Position numbers and translations under genes: made by a program
Part shown: positions 27,463 through 34,996 of the stretch, piece by piece
How positions within the stretch are numbered: position 1 is the first letter of the stretch
Layout: each line of letters begins with the position of its first letter
The notes under the pieces: generated by a model
Seen by the model: only the letters and a program-made list of their open reading frames with translations
Database searches by the model: none
Told to the model about the DNA's origin: nothing
DNA from: JANSXG01 sp024743075
GTDB lineage: Bacteria; Planctomycetota; Phycisphaerae; Phycisphaerales; UBA1924
Assembly: GCA_042140185.1 (NCBI GenBank)
Contig: CP159477.1
Location: forward strand, 2,046,001-2,110,000
Direction: 5' to 3'
DNA: 64,000 bases

Positions 27463-29322
27463 ATGATTCTCAATGTTCTGACCATCGCGATGATGCTTGT
27501 GATCACCGGCCTCTGGTGCACGAGCCAGAAGGGTCGCGGCTTCTTCAGCTCCTTCCTGTGCATGGTGTGCGTGGTCGCCGCCGGTGCCATCGCCTTCGGC
27601 GTCTGGGAACCGGTGACCATGCTGATCCTGGAGAACGCGGGCGATGCCGGCAACGGCCTGGTTGAACGCATCGCACCCACCGCCGCATTGCTGCTGCCGT
27701 TCTGCCTGGCGCTGGCAATCCTGCGCTTCTCCGTCGACGCGTTCGTCGGCAAGAATGTGGACTTCGACGATGCGACCAACTTCATCGGCGGCATGGTCTG
27801 CGGCGTGGTCTCCGCCGCCGTCACGACGGGAACGGTCATCGTCGCTCTGAACTTCCTAGGTGTCGGCAACAAACTGATGGGCCACGAATACATCGAGAAC
27901 GAGTCTGGCAACCTCGTCTATACCTCGAGCCTGTGGGTCCCGGTCGACAAGATGACCGTCGCCATGTACGAGAAGCTCAGCACCGCCGGCTTCGCCTCCT
28001 CGACGCCGCTGGCCCAGTACGCACCGGACCTGCACGAGCAGGCCGCTCTTAGCCGCGCGGTTTTCGAGACCGAGAAGGACAACAAGACGTTCGTCGCACG
28101 AGCCTCGCTGACACCCGACGAACGCACGTTCCAGATCAAGGGGCGGATGACGACAACAGGTGCGAAGAACGATCTCCTGAGCGACCGCTGGTTCCCGGAC
28201 CGGCAGCACAATGTTCGGACGGTCCAGGGCGAGCAACCCGCCGAGGGCTCGACTTCTGAGGTGATCTTTGTTCAGGTGCAGGCGGCCGGTGCTGCCGAAG
28301 CGAGCGGGCAGATCGTTTTCACGCCCGGCCAGATCCGTCTGATCGCCATCGACGGCGATGAGGGCGTGGCCATCCATCCCCACGCGGTGTTCGCCAAGGC
28401 CACCGAGAGCGCGGGCGTTCTAACCCGCTTCCGTTTCGACGACACGAACGAGACCATCGCCTCGCCCGGTCGTGGCGGCGAGCACGTCTTCGGCTTCGAG
28501 TTCCTCGTCCCGCCCGGCTTCTCGCCGGACTCGATCATCGTCCGCAACGTGCGTCGCTCGCTCGACGGCGTGTCTCGCTACCCCGAGACCGGCGAGGTGC
28601 TCGCGGGTGCAACCGCCCGTGACACCGCTGTCCTTGGCGGCGAGGTCATCGCGGCGCTGGATATCTCGATGGGCGGCATCGACCTGCCGGCGCCGGGCGG
28701 CACTCCGGTCGCGACCGACAACCCGACGCTGCAGACCTCGGCGGTCATCCAGACCCCGACGCTGCCGGACCGCTTCGGCGTCACCCTGAACCGGGAGCGA
28801 GGCCTCACGCTCGCCACCGTCCAGCGCGGTCGTTCTTCGACACAACTCGTCATCCGCAGCGGGCGGGCCACCTTCGGTGCCGACGAGATCGGCGGCGCGG
28901 TTGGAGCCTCGGACTCGGTTGCCAAGACCTTCGAGCAGCCCGACGGCAAGCGCATCCTCATGATCCCGCTCAAGGAGCGTAAGCAGCCCAATATCACGGT
29001 GTTCGGTCGTGCGGTGCAGCAGCTCGGTACCAGCGGCCAGCCGCTGCTCTACGACCGCTCGTCGTCCCGCTACTTCCAGGCGTTCGGCTTTGTGCACATC
29101 GATACGAGCAACAATGTGACGATCCAGTACGACTTCACGAAGCCGGTGACGAACATGAGTGAGGACATGCCGGGCATGGTCATGAACGGGAACGACACGG
29201 GCATCTATCTTGTGTTCCTGATCGACCGCGGCGTTTCGGTCACCGACTTCGTGCTGAACCTGCAGGGCGAATCCGAGCCTCGTTACGCCGTCCGTTTCCA
29301 GCCGCCGATCCCCGCCGGCTGA
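27463..29322 (+). CDS. CvpA-like membrane protein with large C-terminal domain
   Basis: 619 residues. The first 130 residues contain four membrane helices and have the look of the CvpA family (LNVLTIAMMLVITGLWCTSQKGRGFF, then helices ending VALNFLGVG). The remaining 490 residues form a soluble, beta-rich region without a recognised motif. By topology this large domain would be outside the cytoplasm, but I cannot fix the orientation. AGAGGA lies 9 bases before the ATG. It follows the degenerate GspE-like gene by 71 bases and ends at a strong terminator. Function unknown. Confidence 0.6.
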   Translation: MILNVLTIAMMLVITGLWCTSQKGRGFFSSFLCMVCVVAAGAIAFGVWEPVTMLILENAGDAGNGLVERIAPTAALLLPFCLALAILRFSVDAFVGKNVDFDDATNFIGGMVCGVVSAAVTTGTVIVALNFLGVGNKLMGHEYIENESGNLVYTSSLWVPVDKMTVAMYEKLSTAGFASSTPLAQYAPDLHEQAALSRAVFETEKDNKTFVARASLTPDERTFQIKGRMTTTGAKNDLLSDRWFPDRQHNVRTVQGEQPAEGSTSEVIFVQVQAAGAAEASGQIVFTPGQIRLIAIDGDEGVAIHPHAVFAKATESAGVLTRFRFDDTNETIASPGRGGEHVFGFEFLVPPGFSPDSIIVRNVRRSLDGVSRYPETGEVLAGATARDTAVLGGEVIAALDISMGGIDLPAPGGTPVATDNPTLQTSAVIQTPTLPDRFGVTLNRERGLTLATVQRGRSSTQLVIRSGRATFGADEIGGAVGASDSVAKTFEQPDGKRILMIPLKERKQPNITVFGRAVQQLGTSGQPLLYDRSSSRYFQAFGFVHIDTSNNVTIQYDFTKPVTNMSEDMPGMVMNGNDTGIYLVFLIDRGVSVTDFVLNLQGESEPRYAVRFQPPIPAG

Positions 29323-29352
29323 TCCGCAGCACCAGTTCACGGTTCAAAAACG

Positions 29353-29382
29353 AAAACCGGACGCCGAGGCGTCCGGTTTTTT
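29353..29382. terminator. Bidirectional terminator
   Basis: A 12-base-pair stem, AAAACCGGACGC pairing with GCGTCCGGTTTT, loop CGAG, is followed by TT. The A-run in front makes it a terminator for the convergent rplI gene as well. Confidence 0.88.
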
Positions 29383-29415
29383 AGTGCGCGGTTGTCGCTC
29401 GATCGGACGATGCGA

Positions 29416-30006
29416 TCAGGCTGAGGCGGTTTCCTCTTCGGCCTTCTCGGCGCCGTCGCCCTCTGCGGCGGCCTTCTCGGCTTCCGCAGCGGCGGCCTCG
29501 TCGGTGAGTTCCGTTTCCTCGGGCTCTTCGTCGATTGCGAGCGGCGTGTCGGACTCGACGACGAGCGTCACGGTTGCTTCCAGGTCGCGCTCGGGTTTGA
29601 CGGTGATGTCGAACTCGCCGACCCGCTTGATGGTCTGGCCGATGCGGACGTCGCGCGGGGCGACTTCGAAGCCCTGCTGCTCGAGCAGGTCGGCGATGTC
29701 CTGCTGGGTTACCGAGCCGTAGAGAAGACCTTGGTCGTTGCAGGCCTTCGTGACGGTCAAACGGAACTCGTTGAGCTTGCCGATCATCTTCTCGCGCTCG
29801 GCGCGGAGAGCGGCACGCTCGGCCTCGGCCTTGGCCCGCTTGTCAGCGAGCTGGGCGATGAGCTCCTGCGAGGGCGTCGTCGCGAGGCCGCGGGGCAGGA
29901 GGTAGTTCCGGGCGTAGCCGGTGCGCACGGTCACGACGTCGCCGACGATGCCGAGGCTGTCGACGTTCTCGAGCAGCAGGAGCTCGACGTTCTTACTGGT
30001 TGCCAT
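29416..30006 (-). CDS. rplI: Ribosomal protein L9 with long acidic C-terminal tail
   Basis: 196 residues against about 148 for most L9. The N-terminal rRNA-binding domain (VELLLLENVDSLGIVGDVVTVRTGYARNYLLP) and the connecting helix followed by the C-terminal domain (GLLYGSVTQQDIADLLEQQG) are standard. The last 45 residues are Ala/Glu-rich (EEPEETELTDEAAAAEAEKAAAEG) and have no counterpart in typical L9. AAAGGACAG before the ATG is a good ribosome site. It lies 180 bases after ssb on the same strand; the usual rpsR between them is missing. Confidence 0.93.
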   Translation of the reverse strand: MATSKNVELLLLENVDSLGIVGDVVTVRTGYARNYLLPRGLATTPSQELIAQLADKRAKAEAERAALRAEREKMIGKLNEFRLTVTKACNDQGLLYGSVTQQDIADLLEQQGFEVAPRDVRIGQTIKRVGEFDITVKPERDLEATVTLVVESDTPLAIDEEPEETELTDEAAAAEAEKAAAEGDGAEKAEEETASA

Positions 30007-30009
30007 GGT

Positions 30010-30185
30010 CTGGCTGTCCTTTCGGTGGCTCCGCGATCGCGGGCCTGGTGAAAGTTGAGGAGCTGGCCCGCGACGCTGCGTCGCGGTGGATCACCGGCCC
30101 CAACTCGATTGAGATGCGATGCCGCAGGCATCGCGGGAATCGGCCGGGCGCGTCTCTCGACGCGACCGGTCGGAGATCGGTTCCG
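30010..30185 (-). promoter_or_regulatory. Hairpin-rich leader between ssb and rplI
   Basis: Three perfect hairpins lie in 100 bases: 8 bp at 30068-30086, 7 bp at 30116-30134 (loop CGCAG) and 6 bp at 30149-30164. The segment precedes rplI and could be a ribosomal-protein leader or a processing site. No coding frame is visible. Confidence 0.45.
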
Positions 30186-30187
30186 AC

Positions 30188-30652
30188 TCAGAACGGGATG
30201 TCGTCGTCGTCGAGAGCTTCGTACGCGGGCGAAGTCTGCTGGCTCGATCCGTAGGAATCGTTGTCCGAGGACGAGTAGCCCGAGCCGCCGCTGGGGCCGC
30301 CGTCACCTGAACCGCCGCGTGAATCAACGAACTGGAAGTCATCGACGACGACCTTCAGCTTCGAGCGGTTCTGGCCGGACTGCTTGTCCTCCCACTTGTC
30401 GAGACGGAGCTTGCCCTCGATAAAGACCGGACGGCCTTTGCCCAGGTACTGCGCCATGACCTCGGCCTTGCGACCGAAGACCTCGCAGTCGATAAAGTTT
30501 GCGCGCTCCTGCCACTGCTCGTTGCGGTCCTTGTAGCGTTCGTTCACGGCGAGCGTGAACTTGCCGACGCTGCCGCCGCTGGGGAACTGGCGCATCTCGA
30601 TGTCGCGGGTCATGTTTCCCATGAGCAGGACTTTGTTGACGTTGCCAGCCAT
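30188..30652 (-). CDS. ssb: Single-stranded DNA-binding protein
   Basis: 154 residues. An N-terminal OB fold (NKVLLMGNMTRDIEMRQFPSGG...WQERANFIDCEVFGRKAEVMAQYLGKGRPVFIEGKLRLDKWED) binds ssDNA. A Gly/Ser-rich linker leads to the acidic tip DDDDIPF, which docks repair and replication proteins. GGAGGCACG before the ATG sets the start. It sits between rpsF and rplI in the order common in bacteria. Confidence 0.95.
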   Translation of the reverse strand: MAGNVNKVLLMGNMTRDIEMRQFPSGGSVGKFTLAVNERYKDRNEQWQERANFIDCEVFGRKAEVMAQYLGKGRPVFIEGKLRLDKWEDKQSGQNRSKLKVVVDDFQFVDSRGGSGDGGPSGGSGYSSSDNDSYGSSQQTSPAYEALDDDDIPF

Positions 30653-30769
30653 CGTGCCTCCGGCGTTCGAACAGGGAAAGGGCCGGCCCCGCGGGTCGGG
30701 GCCGGGCGAGGAACCATCGTATCAGACCGTGCGGGCCGGACACCGCCGGCGGCACAGGAAGAAGCCGGA

Positions 30770-31246
30770 TCAGGCCGAGGTCTCTGCTTCCTCCTCGGCT
30801 GGGCTCGACTCGGCCGGGGCAGCGGCTGCCTTGTCGGCGGCTTCCTGCTCGGCCATATCCGCGGCCAACTTCTCGGCACGCAGCTTCACCTCGTCGGCGA
30901 GCTGCTCCTGGCCGTCGGCGGCACGCATCTCCTCTTCGCTGAGGTGGTCGCAGCGAAGGACCATCACGCGAAGGATGTCGTCGGAGAGGTGGGCCTGACG
31001 CTCGATGATCTCGACGTTGACCGGGTCGGCGCTGAAGTAGGTCAGGAAGTAGACGCCGCGCTTCTGCTTCTTGATCTCGTAGGCGAGGCGGCGCTCGTCC
31101 CATTTCTTGAAGGCGATGATGTCGGCTTTGCCTCGTCCGAGCACTTCCTTCACATGATCGACGGCGGCGCCGAGGTCGTGAGCGGCGGCCTGGGAAACGA
31201 GGAACATGGCCTCGTAGTTGTTCGTGCGTCCTTTGGACTCTGCCAT
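30770..31246 (-). CDS. rpsF: Ribosomal protein S6 with extended C-terminus
   Basis: 158 residues against about 100-135 in most bacteria. The core matches S6: NNYEAMFLVSQ, HVKEVLGRGKADIIAFKKWDERRLAYEIKKQKRGVYFLTYFSADP and HLSDDILRVMVLRCD. The extra C-terminus from residue 108 is an Ala/Glu-rich segment ending AEEEAETSA. It is an RNA-binding protein of the 30S platform. It precedes ssb by 117 bases. Confidence 0.92.
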   Translation of the reverse strand: MAESKGRTNNYEAMFLVSQAAAHDLGAAVDHVKEVLGRGKADIIAFKKWDERRLAYEIKKQKRGVYFLTYFSADPVNVEIIERQAHLSDDILRVMVLRCDHLSEEEMRAADGQEQLADEVKLRAEKLAADMAEQEAADKAAAAPAESSPAEEEAETSA

Positions 31247-31316
31247 GGTGTGAACTCCCTATGGGTTCTGAGGTTGAAGCCCCGACGCACCGGCCGGAGC
31301 AGGGTTGTGATTGGTA

Positions 31317-32048
31317 TCAGCGGGACGACGGAGCGTCGCCCGCGTTGTTGTTGGTGAACCAGCCTGGATGGATCTCCCCGGGCTGTTTGGTTTCATCCGA
31401 AGACGGCTCGGCCGCGGACGCCGTGGGCTCCGGCTTCGGTTTGGGCTTCTTCTGCTCGTCCGGGGCGTTGAAGGCGTTCATCGCGGCGATCGCTCCCTGG
31501 TGGACCCATGTCCGCGCGGCGTCGACGCATGTTTTCATCGCCTTCTCCATCTGGCCCATCTGCTCGTCGGTGAACCGACCGAGCACGTAATCGACCTGCG
31601 GGATGATGCCCGGCGGGTCGATGCCGATACGGAGGCGGGCGTACGCGCTCGTGGAGAGCATCTGCTGGATGCTCGCCAGGCCGTTGTGCCCGCCGGTGCC
31701 GCCCTTGGCCCGGATGCGGATCTGGCCGCAGGATAGGGCGACGTCGTCGACGAGGACGAGGATATCGGCTTCGGGATCGAGCTTGTAGAACCGAACGGCA
31801 TCGGTCACCGCGCGGCCGGACAGGTTCATGAAGGTGACCGGCTTAAGCAAGACGACCTTCTCTGCAGCCCCGGAACCATCGGCGTTCTCGGCGAGCCTGC
31901 CCTCGACCATCAGGGACTGGAACTTGCTCTTCCAGATCTCCGAAGGTGCGCAGACGTCCCGGAGCCGATCGACGGCCATGAAACCCGCGTTGTGACGGGT
32001 TCGCTCGTACTGAGCTCCGGGGTTGCCGAGTCCGACGATGAGTTTCAT
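31317..32048 (-). CDS. pth: Peptidyl-tRNA hydrolase with C-terminal extension
   Basis: 243 residues; the usual length is about 190. It recycles peptidyl-tRNA in the cytoplasm. Motifs: LIVGLGNPGAQYERTRHNAGFMAVD (catalytic His19), LLKPVTFMNLSGRAV, LVLVDDVALSCGQIRIRAKGGTGGHNGL and LRIGIDPPG. The final 45 residues are a Lys/Pro/Glu-rich tail (KKPKPKPEPTASAAEPSSDE). It follows rplY after 23 bases and precedes rpsF. Confidence 0.93.
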   Translation of the reverse strand: MKLIVGLGNPGAQYERTRHNAGFMAVDRLRDVCAPSEIWKSKFQSLMVEGRLAENADGSGAAEKVVLLKPVTFMNLSGRAVTDAVRFYKLDPEADILVLVDDVALSCGQIRIRAKGGTGGHNGLASIQQMLSTSAYARLRIGIDPPGIIPQVDYVLGRFTDEQMGQMEKAMKTCVDAARTWVHQGAIAAMNAFNAPDEQKKPKPKPEPTASAAEPSSDETKQPGEIHPGWFTNNNAGDAPSSR

Positions 32049-32071
32049 ATCCGGTCAGCGGATGACGCCGC

Positions 32072-32743
32072 TTACTTCTCCTTCTTCTTGGGCTCGTCGT
32101 CGTCGTCGTCCTTCTTGGCCTTGATCACCTCGGGTTCCGAACCCTCGGCCGTGATCGCTTCGCCTTCGGTGCCTTCGTCTTCAGACTCGGCCTTTACGTC
32201 GATGATGACCACGACGGTCTCGGGATCGCAGTCGAGCTTGAGGCCCTCGGGAAGAGTGATCTCGCCGGCGGTCATGTGCTCGTCGGCGCCGAGGCCGGAG
32301 ATGTCCAGTCGAATCTCGTCGGGGATGTCCGAGACACGGCAGGTGACGGGGATCTCGTTCATCTTCTGGACGAGGACCGCGCCGGCGGTCTTGAGCCCCT
32401 TGGCGTCACCCACGAGATGCAGGTGAACGTTCGCCTCGACGACATCGTCGAGGTTGACGCGGATCAGGTCGCAGTGGACGACATTGGTGCCGAGGTAGTC
32501 GAACTGCAGGTCCTTGAGCAGCACGGTCTGCGTCTTGGACTCTTCGGAGAGTTCGATGTTGAACACACGCTCGCCCGACTCGAAGAAGCGGATGGCTTCC
32601 TTGTGATCGAGGCTGAGGTGCGCGGGATCTTTGCCTTGGCCGTAGAGAACGCAGGGCAGCTTGCCCGCGCTGCGCTCACGCTTGGCGTAGCGGGAGCCCT
32701 TCTTCTCGCGGCGTTCGGCCTGCAGGGTGTGGGTTGCTTGCAT
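32072..32743 (-). CDS. rplY: Ribosomal protein L25, Ctc type
   Basis: 223 residues. It binds 5S rRNA. The N-terminal L25 domain begins TLQAERREKKGSRYAKRERSAGKLPCVLYGQGK; the second, beta-sheet TL5/Ctc domain has VHLHLVGDAKGLKTAGAVLVQ and DIPDEIRLDISGLGADEHMTAGEI. The C-terminus is highly charged (DDDDDEPKKKEK). Start ATG at 32743 has GGAG 9 bases upstream; an upstream in-frame ATG at 32758 lacks one. It lies between prs and pth, a frequent order in bacteria. Confidence 0.92.
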   Translation of the reverse strand: MQATHTLQAERREKKGSRYAKRERSAGKLPCVLYGQGKDPAHLSLDHKEAIRFFESGERVFNIELSEESKTQTVLLKDLQFDYLGTNVVHCDLIRVNLDDVVEANVHLHLVGDAKGLKTAGAVLVQKMNEIPVTCRVSDIPDEIRLDISGLGADEHMTAGEITLPEGLKLDCDPETVVVIIDVKAESEDEGTEGEAITAEGSEPEVIKAKKDDDDDEPKKKEK

Positions 32744-32803
32744 GACTTCAATCTCCATTCAGAACCGGGACGCTCCCGGCGGAAGTGTGTCTGTCTCTTT
32801 GAC

Positions 32804-33802
32804 TCAGCGTTTGCTCTCGGCGAAGTTCCGGAACAGGGCGCTGATGGACTGGTTGTGATGAATATGGTGGATCGCGTCGGCGAAAAGCTTGGAGATGCAC
32901 AGCACCTCGATGCGATCTTCGATGTCCTTGAAGCGGTCGTCGCCTTCGAGTGTCTCTCGGGGGATGGTGTTGGTGACGATGACGCGCTCGATCGGGCTGG
33001 CCTTGATCTTCTCGACGGCCTTGCCAGCGAATACAGCGTGAGTCGCGGCAACGGTGATGCTCTTCGCCCCGTGCTTCTTCACGAGGGCGGCGGCTTCGCA
33101 GATCGTGCCGCCGGTCGAGATCATGTCATCGACCATGAGCACATCGCGACCCTCGACAGAGCCGATGATGTGCTGGCTTTTGACCGTGTCACCAGAGACG
33201 CGACGCTTGTCGATGATGGCGAACTCGGCGCCGAGCATCTCGGCGTAGGCGTTGCCCATCTTCACGTTGCCGACATCGGGGCTGACCACCACGAGGTTCT
33301 TGGTGTATTCGGGGCGGCTCTGGAAGTAGTCGAGAAAGATCGGCGAGCTTGCGAGGTGATCGACGGGGATATCGAAGAACCCCTGGATCTGCGCCGCGTG
33401 CAGATCGAGCGTGAGCACGCGGTTGAAGCCCGCTTCGACGATGAGGTTCGCGATCAGTTTCGCGGTGATCGGCGTGCGTCCGGCTTCCTTGCGGTCCTGT
33501 CGCGCGTAGCCGAAGTACGGCACGACTGCCGTGATCCGGCGGGCGGACGCGCGGCGCAGGCAGTCCGCGAAGATCAGCAACTCCATGATGTTTTCGTTGA
33601 CCGGGTCGCAGGTGGAAAGCACCACGAAGCAGTCTCGGCCTCGGACGTCTTCTTCTGTGCGGACGATGATCTCGCCGTCGGGGAAGATGTCGGTGCGGGC
33701 CTGGCCGAAGGGCATGTCCAGATGCTCGCAGACCTTCTCCGCCAGCGTGATCTGGTGGCGTCCCGCGAAGACCTTCACTCCGAACGCGTCGTTCCACGCC
33801 AT
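32804..33802 (-). CDS. prs: Ribose-phosphate pyrophosphokinase
   Basis: 332 residues. It makes PRPP from ribose 5-phosphate and ATP for nucleotide, His and Trp synthesis. Motifs: FPDGEIIVRTEEDVRGRDCFVVLSTC, PYFGYARQDRKEAGRTPITAKL (ATP loop), TLDLHAAQIQGFF (metal-binding His) and the PRPP-binding VLMVDDMISTGGTICEAA. The ATG at 33802 lies one base after the stop of the upstream nucleotidyltransferase (TGATATG), and GGAGG is 9 bases before it, so translation is coupled. Confidence 0.95.
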   Translation of the reverse strand: MAWNDAFGVKVFAGRHQITLAEKVCEHLDMPFGQARTDIFPDGEIIVRTEEDVRGRDCFVVLSTCDPVNENIMELLIFADCLRRASARRITAVVPYFGYARQDRKEAGRTPITAKLIANLIVEAGFNRVLTLDLHAAQIQGFFDIPVDHLASSPIFLDYFQSRPEYTKNLVVVSPDVGNVKMGNAYAEMLGAEFAIIDKRRVSGDTVKSQHIIGSVEGRDVLMVDDMISTGGTICEAAALVKKHGAKSITVAATHAVFAGKAVEKIKASPIERVIVTNTIPRETLEGDDRFKDIEDRIEVLCISKLFADAIHHIHHNQSISALFRNFAESKR

Positions 33803-33803
33803 A

Positions 33804-34598
33804 TCAGCGACCCTCCGAACCGGCCGTTTCAAGCCGCGCACGCATGATGCGGTCCACCTCGGCGAGCTGCTCAAGCGTGTTGATCGAGAGCACATCGGCC
33901 GGCGGCACAGCCTCGATGACCTCGACCCGCTCGCCCGATTCGAGCAGAAGCGCCGGGACATCGGTGATGTAGTACTCGCCGCTGACCGGGTTCCGCTCGA
34001 CGCGCTTGAGGGCGTCGAACATGGCCTTGCAGTCGAACAGGTAATAGCTGGGGTTGATCTCGTTGATCTTGAGCTGCTCGGGCGTGGCGTTCTTCTGCTC
34101 AACAATGCCGACGAAACTCCCGCCGGCGTCGCGGACGATGCGTCCGTAGCCGGTCGGATCGTCGATGCGAGAGGTCGCCATGGTCGCGACAGCGCTGGTG
34201 GATTCTTGCCGCTCGCGGATCTGAGCCAGGGTGTCGGCACGGATGAGCGGTCCGTCGCCGGCGAGCACGAGGACGCCGTGGCCCTGCTCGGAGCGTTCGG
34301 TTTCGAAGAGCGATCCGGCTTCGATCACCGCGTGGCCGGTGCCGAGTTGCTCGTTCTGGACCGCGAACTCGATGGTGGCCGGCGCGATCTCGGACTGAAC
34401 ATCAGCGAGCGCCCGGCGAACGACATCCTGCTGATAGCCGACGACGACCACGATGCGCGTGCACCCGGCCTGTGCGCAGGCGCGGACCACCCAGCGGACC
34501 ATCGGTTCGCCGGCCACTTCGTGGGCGACCTTCGGAAGGTCTGACTGCATGCGGGTGCCTTTGCCCGCGGCCAGGATGAGTGCAGAGAATGACTTCAT
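33804..34598 (-). CDS. GlmU-like uridylyltransferase domain protein (no acetyltransferase domain)
   Basis: 264 residues. It has the sugar-nucleotidyltransferase core of GlmU: LILAAGKGTRMQSDLPKVAHEVAGEPM (residues 7-33), VVVVGYQQDVV, QNEQLGTGHAV, LVLAGDGPLI (metal Asp), NATPEQLKINEINPSYY and VSGEYYITDVPALL. It should make UDP-GlcNAc from GlcNAc-1-P and UTP. The left-handed beta-helix acetyltransferase domain of bifunctional GlmU is absent, so GlcN-1-P acetylation must be done elsewhere. It heads the operon that continues to rplI. A CACGAT hexamer lies 6 bases before its ATG. Confidence 0.85.
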   Translation of the reverse strand: MKSFSALILAAGKGTRMQSDLPKVAHEVAGEPMVRWVVRACAQAGCTRIVVVVGYQQDVVRRALADVQSEIAPATIEFAVQNEQLGTGHAVIEAGSLFETERSEQGHGVLVLAGDGPLIRADTLAQIRERQESTSAVATMATSRIDDPTGYGRIVRDAGGSFVGIVEQKNATPEQLKINEINPSYYLFDCKAMFDALKRVERNPVSGEYYITDVPALLLESGERVEVIEAVPPADVLSINTLEQLAEVDRIMRARLETAGSEGR

Positions 34599-34641
34599 AA
34601 GCAGATCGTGCGCTTCCCCGCCCGGATCAATGGACGAAAAG

Positions 34642-34712
34642 CTGGCCCGCAGGGATTCGAACCCCGACCGACTGGACCAAAACCAGCTGTGCTACCGTTA
34701 CACCACGGGCCA
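34642..34712 (-). tRNA. tRNA-Gln (anticodon TTG)
   Basis: The minus strand folds into a full cloverleaf: 7-bp acceptor (TGGCCCG with CGGGCCA), D arm GTGT/GCAC with an AACGGTA loop, anticodon arm GCTGG/CCAGT with loop TTTTGGT (anticodon TTG), short variable loop and a T arm CGGGG/CCCTG with TTCGAAT. The discriminator is G73, as usual for tRNA-Gln. CCA is not encoded. Confidence 0.95.
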
Positions 34713-34734
34713 GTGGTGATTGCGAACAGGTATT

Positions 34735-34985
34735 GCCCGCTCGCGTAAACCTCCGATGTCGTGCCCAATGGAGACTGGGCGGGTGAACCACGTTGCGCGG
34801 TTCACCTTCGAACGACGAAGGCGACCGCGGCTGACTCTCCCAAGAGCTGGACCGTGCCAAGCCGCGTCGGCACGACCCTTACCCGCGCCTCGTCGGCTTG
34901 ACGCCGACTCGTCACGGGAGGCTCCACTTCGTGGAGAGGGACGGTGAGTGTATCGAAACGACGGATCGACCGCCAGCAAGCGGGC
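34735..34985. ncRNA. Candidate structured RNA or palindromic element of unknown type
   Basis: A 250-base non-coding stretch contains a dense set of inverted repeats enclosed by two long-range pairings: 34735-34741 with 34979-34985, and 34752-34762 with 34958-34965 (8 pairs, 3-base bulge). Inside are stems at 34763-34767/34776-34780, 34782-34789/34799-34806 (8 bp), 34835-34838/34843-34846, 34853-34858/34869-34874, 34892-34897/34903-34908 and 34922-34927/34931-34936. This is what a multibranched RNA looks like. I looked for RNase P, tmRNA, SRP and 6S landmarks on both strands and found none, so the class and strand are open. Confidence 0.45.
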
Positions 34986-34996
34986 CGTCAGCAGGA

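Noticed and set aside
32276..33847. 523-residue open frame on the plus strand
   Set aside because: Antisense to prs and rplY; coding evidence is only on the other strand.
34735..34985. Assignment as RNase P RNA, tmRNA, SRP RNA or 6S RNA
   Set aside because: The landmark sequences (GAGGAAAGTCC, the tmRNA T-arm and tag frame, GGAAGGAAGCAGC) are absent on both strands, and the stem order does not fit 6S RNA.
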